From positions 1-50,653 of the IMG/VR virus record IMGVR_UViG_3300020451_001851: 50,653 bases of DNA; one strand, written 5' to 3'. The notes below the pieces were generated by a model. It was not told where the DNA came from and made no database searches. It was given only the letters and a program-made list of their open reading frames with translations. Each line of letters opens with the position of its first letter. The first letter of the stretch is position 1. This DNA comes from a virus. Below, one piece after another: positions 47,595 through 50,653 of the stretch. The position numbers and the translations under genes are program-made.

Positions 47595-47628
47595 TAAGAG
47601 ATTATAGTTTTGTACTATAATTTGTCAA
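47595..47628 (-). promoter_or_regulatory. Leaderless-type promoter, perfect consensus
   Basis: TTGACA (complement of 47623-47628), 16-nt spacer, TATAAT (complement of 47601-47606), 6 nt to ATG at 47594. Confidence 0.9.
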
Positions 47629-47638
47629 CAAGTTTATA

Positions 47639-50600
47639 TTAATCAATATGTTCATTTGAAGAAGCCACTGGAGCATCTTTGATAACCACTAAACGATCAA
47701 TATCTTTTCTTTCGCCATAAACAATATAAAAATAATTAAGAGGAACCTCAGTATTAGCGCCTACATAAACATCTCCATTGTCTTCTATTCTATCAACATA
47801 AATACTTTGATTAGCTCCTATTGGAGTTACATCAACTGTCATTGAATCCATATCAACTAATCCAGACCAATATTCTGGAGCTTGTATACCACTATCTTGT
47901 GTTTTGCCCCTAAAGTAAACTCCATACTCTGGTCCCTCAAAACAACCGTGAATTAATCGTTTTCCTGATTGTGTGGGGTGTTCAATATCAAAAGTTTTAG
48001 TACTAGCTGTAAGCTCTCCATTAACGTGCAATTTACTACTAGGGTCACTAGTAACGCCTATGCCTATATTACCAGCGTTAGTTATACGCATCCTCTCTTG
48101 CCCAACAGCATAAGTTGAGGTGTTATTTGCCGCCGTATAGAAATAAATATTTGTTGCTGTATTATAACTTGAAGATCCTCCTCCAAAACTTAGAGCATTT
48201 GTTGAGCTTGTGCTTATTGAGGAGAAAATGTTTACTTCCTGCTCTGCGTTGGTGTAGTGCCTACCCAACATTCTATGGAGTTTATTATTACTGTTTGTAG
48301 TATTATCAGCTATTCTGTATGTTCCAACAACATCAAGCCTTGTAGCAGGATCATTTGTTCCTAAACCTACATTGCCATCACCTTTTAAAAATAAAATATC
48401 TTTCTTATATGCTTCTCCAAAACTGTGAACAAATCCTATCGTATCATTAGTAGTTGTACTATCTAAATCTGTTTCTATTGTGAATCTATTACTAGCGTCA
48501 GAGGCTTGAAAATGTATCCTAGGATGGTCAGCATTTTGATTACCTTTTATTTCCAATCCATTGGCGGTAAGGCGCATTACCTCTGAACCACCAATATCGT
48601 ATCTATAGTAAGTAGTGTTATCATTTATATCTGTTTTAAAATGATAATTACCATAGGCAGCACTGTTTTCATCTTGAATCACCTCAAAAATAGCACTTGA
48701 ATCATCTACGTTAATTTTTAAAGACTCATTAGTATTACCTAATCTAGTAACATAGAAAGCCTTAGTTGCTGTAGATGTGTCAATTATAACATCTCCATCA
48801 ACATGAAGCTCTGCTTGAGGATTTGTTTGATTTATACCCACAAGTCCAGCATTAGTCGCTGTTATCCTAGTTTGCCCCCCTGCACCTAAAGAAAGTTTTT
48901 CTGCTGAATGACTATAGGTTATATAACCTCTATATGCTTGATCACCCGCTGTTCCATCAGCCAAATATAAGCTAGATGCGCTACTATTTCCTGCAAAAAT
49001 AGTTATACCTTCGTTTGCGGCTCCACCACCAACAACAAGCGTATCGGCAGCGCCATTGAGATTAGATGGAGCAGTTGTCCCTATTCCAACGCTTTGTGCG
49101 TTGTCTATAGTCATTGCATGATCACCAGCAGTTGTATAAAACTGCATCTTATTGGTATCATGAAAATAAGATATACGACCTGCGTATCTTCCTGCATCCG
49201 CAGAGTCGGTGTCAGAGAAAGCCAAATGCCCTCCATTAGAAGCATTAGACCTAATAGTTATACCTTTTTCTCCTGCGGAATTATTTCCAACAACAAGATT
49301 GTTGTAAAACTGAGAAGATGGAGTATTTGTTCCTATACCTACGTTACCATCATCCAGAATGCACATTCTTTCGGTTTGATTCCCTACAATAGTGTTAGAG
49401 GCTCTAAATCTTATAGCTTCATAACCACCTAATATTAAATCATTGGTTTTTCTTCTAATTCCACAAGCTGCATTATTAAAATATAGATAAAAAGAATCAT
49501 TACTTGTGCCATTACCTGCAATTTGAAGATCACCGTCAGTGTTTATTCTAAACTTTTCAGCATTAGCTTGTCCAAAAAGCACTGGACCATCATAGTAGTT
49601 TATAAGACTTGCGGTGTCGGTGCTTGAGTTATTGTAAATTTCAAATCCCCTAGATGCCGATGCATTAGATGTTATTGTCAGTCCATCTGTTGTAGAACCA
49701 TCAATTCTTACTTGTCCTGCTACTTGAAGAGTGTCGGCAGGTTGGGTGGTTCCTATGCCTACTTTGCCCTGCATATAGACATTCCCATTACCACCTTCAA
49801 TGGAAAATCTAGTGGTCGTGTCTTGAACTAATTTTAATAATTCAGTTCCTGCTCCAACATCATACAGTTGTAAGTAATCATTTGGAGTTGAACCTGCTGA
49901 TCCAAAAACAATCTTTCCTTGGTTTGGTATTCGGATATTTCCATTAACATCTAGCTTTTGGTCTGGGTCATTAACTCCTATACCGACATTACCATCAAGG
50001 TTAATACGCATTTTCTCATAACCATCAATCGAATATTCAGTACTACCTGCATTGCCTGTAACGTTAGTATGGAAAGTAATACCTTTGCTATAGACCTGCT
50101 TTATGAAGTTACCAGCATCATTATAAGTTTTTCTAAATGTATTGCTTGCCGTTCCTGCGTATACAGCATTACCTAGAATTGTCGCTGCTCCACCTTGCGT
50201 TTCACTTAATGTAGCATACGCTATATATGCTCCACCGTCTTGCCCTCTACCTCCCAGATGAGTTTTACCTGCTACCTCTAGCTTCTCGTCTGGATCAGCT
50301 ACGTTTATACCTACATTTCCACCATTAAGATAACTAACTCCGTCAGAATCAAGTAAAACTTTTGTTACTCCTGCGGCATTGCTTGCATATAATCTACCAG
50401 CATTACTGGAATTAGTCATTCCAGCAACTTGAACATATGAACTATTATAGGCAACTATTGTGCCTTTTACAGAGAGTGCTTGATGCGGGGCAGTTGTTCC
50501 TATTCCAACTTTACCTGCATGTGGAGCTATAACTATATTTTTCCAACCTGCACCAAAATCAGAAGCCGAAATACTTCCTACATCCCAAGTAGGCTCATAA

Positions 50601-50653
50601 CCTAATCTTAGATTTTTACTCGCATCTCCAGAGTCTGATATTGCTAAAGTAGA
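47639..50653 (-). CDS. Tail fibre protein with GIGT repeats (partial, N-terminus off the right edge)
   Basis: The frame is open to the window edge, so the 5' part is outside; more than 1000 residues are visible. At least nine imperfect repeats of the type VGIG-T-x-P-x-x-x-L-x-V-x-G occur, a trimeric beta-helix signature of fibres. The C-terminal ~100 residues (KTFDIEHPTQSGKRLIHGC, then GPEYGVYFRG) are the knob-type C-terminal domain seen in many marine-type tail fibres. It is the likely receptor-binding fibre. Confidence 0.9.
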   Translation of the reverse strand, partial: STLAISDSGDASKNLRLGYEPTWDVGSISASDFGAGWKNIVIAPHAGKVGIGTTAPHQALSVKGTIVAYNSSYVQVAGMTNSSNAGRLYASNAAGVTKVLLDSDGVSYLNGGNVGINVADPDEKLEVAGKTHLGGRGQDGGAYIAYATLSETQGGAATILGNAVYAGTASNTFRKTYNDAGNFIKQVYSKGITFHTNVTGNAGSTEYSIDGYEKMRINLDGNVGIGVNDPDQKLDVNGNIRIPNQGKIVFGSAGSTPNDYLQLYDVGAGTELLKLVQDTTTRFSIEGGNGNVYMQGKVGIGTTQPADTLQVAGQVRIDGSTTDGLTITSNASASRGFEIYNNSSTDTASLINYYDGPVLFGQANAEKFRINTDGDLQIAGNGTSNDSFYLYFNNAACGIRRKTNDLILGGYEAIRFRASNTIVGNQTERMCILDDGNVGIGTNTPSSQFYNNLVVGNNSAGEKGITIRSNASNGGHLAFSDTDSADAGRYAGRISYFHDTNKMQFYTTAGDHAMTIDNAQSVGIGTTAPSNLNGAADTLVVGGGAANEGITIFAGNSSASSLYLADGTAGDQAYRGYITYSHSAEKLSLGAGGQTRITATNAGLVGINQTNPQAELHVDGDVIIDTSTATKAFYVTRLGNTNESLKINVDDSSAIFEVIQDENSAAYGNYHFKTDINDNTTYYRYDIGGSEVMRLTANGLEIKGNQNADHPRIHFQASDASNRFTIETDLDSTTTNDTIGFVHSFGEAYKKDILFLKGDGNVGLGTNDPATRLDVVGTYRIADNTTNSNNKLHRMLGRHYTNAEQEVNIFSSISTSSTNALSFGGGSSSYNTATNIYFYTAANNTSTYAVGQERMRITNAGNIGIGVTSDPSSKLHVNGELTASTKTFDIEHPTQSGKRLIHGCFEGPEYGVYFRGKTQDSGIQAPEYWSGLVDMDSMTVDVTPIGANQSIYVDRIEDNGDVYVGANTEVPLNYFYIVYGERKDIDRLVVIKDAPVASSNEHID

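Noticed and set aside
47639-48200. Intramolecular S74 peptidase at the fibre C-terminus
   Set aside because: The C-terminal block (HGC...GPEYGVYFRG) lacks the Ser/Lys dyad layout I would expect; it reads as a knob domain instead.

Overview
This window is a piece of a tailed double-stranded DNA bacteriophage genome. Both ends are cut inside genes: the tape measure gene on the left and a long tail-fibre gene on the right. The hallmark set is complete for virion assembly: PhoH-like ATPase, sigma-like factor, ERCC4 nuclease, large terminase, portal, prohead protease fused to a scaffold, major capsid protein, connectors, two tail-tube-like paralogues, two chaperone-like genes and a tape measure protein. 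I see no tail sheath, so a long non-contractile tail is the simpler guess. No tRNA, integrase or DNA polymerase is present, so the genome must be larger than this window. The host cannot be named from the sequence; sigma70-type promoters and Shine-Dalgarno sites before some late genes fit a bacterium.

Layout. (1) 1-22790, leftward: the late morphogenesis cluster, densely packed with stop/start overlaps and two intrinsic terminators. (2) 22.9-33.0 kb, rightward: about 25 mostly unrecognised small genes (24-275 aa). Most have a private sigma70-type promoter whose -10 box ends only 5-7 nt before the start codon, so the mRNAs should be leaderless. The intergenic spaces carry seven copies of a tripartite palindromic element of about 80 bp, A-tract/CTTGTCAAG arrays, and at least three structured-RNA candidates (28.93, 29.25-29.58 and 32.69-32.79 kb). 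(3) 33.1-42.2 kb, leftward: about 25 small genes in overlapping operons, with SprT-like and other HExxH proteases, an HNH-AP2 endonuclease, small membrane proteins, a RuvB-like ATPase, and a 577-bp AT-rich non-coding region with direct repeats (a candidate origin or control region). (4) 42.3-44.5 kb, rightward: a DUF1599/Nmad1-like protein and a nucleotide-sugar epimerase. (5) 44.5-50.65 kb, leftward: two glycosyltransferases, UDP-galactopyranose mutase, a Pro/Asp/Glu-repeat protein and the tail fibre.

How it fits together. Region 1 builds and fills the particle and may carry its own late-transcription control (sigma-like factor, zinc-ribbon protein, a recurrent GTGTAA motif before late genes). 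Regions 2 and 3 look like early or host-takeover genes driven by host-type promoters. Region 5 couples sugar synthesis and transfer to the receptor-binding fibre. The strongest candidate for an undescribed system is the modular architecture of region 2: leaderless one-gene units separated by a palindrome-core-palindrome element with compensatory base changes and a fixed 52-53 bp spacing, plus a large structured RNA in the middle. These are readings by eye; no database search or folding program was run.
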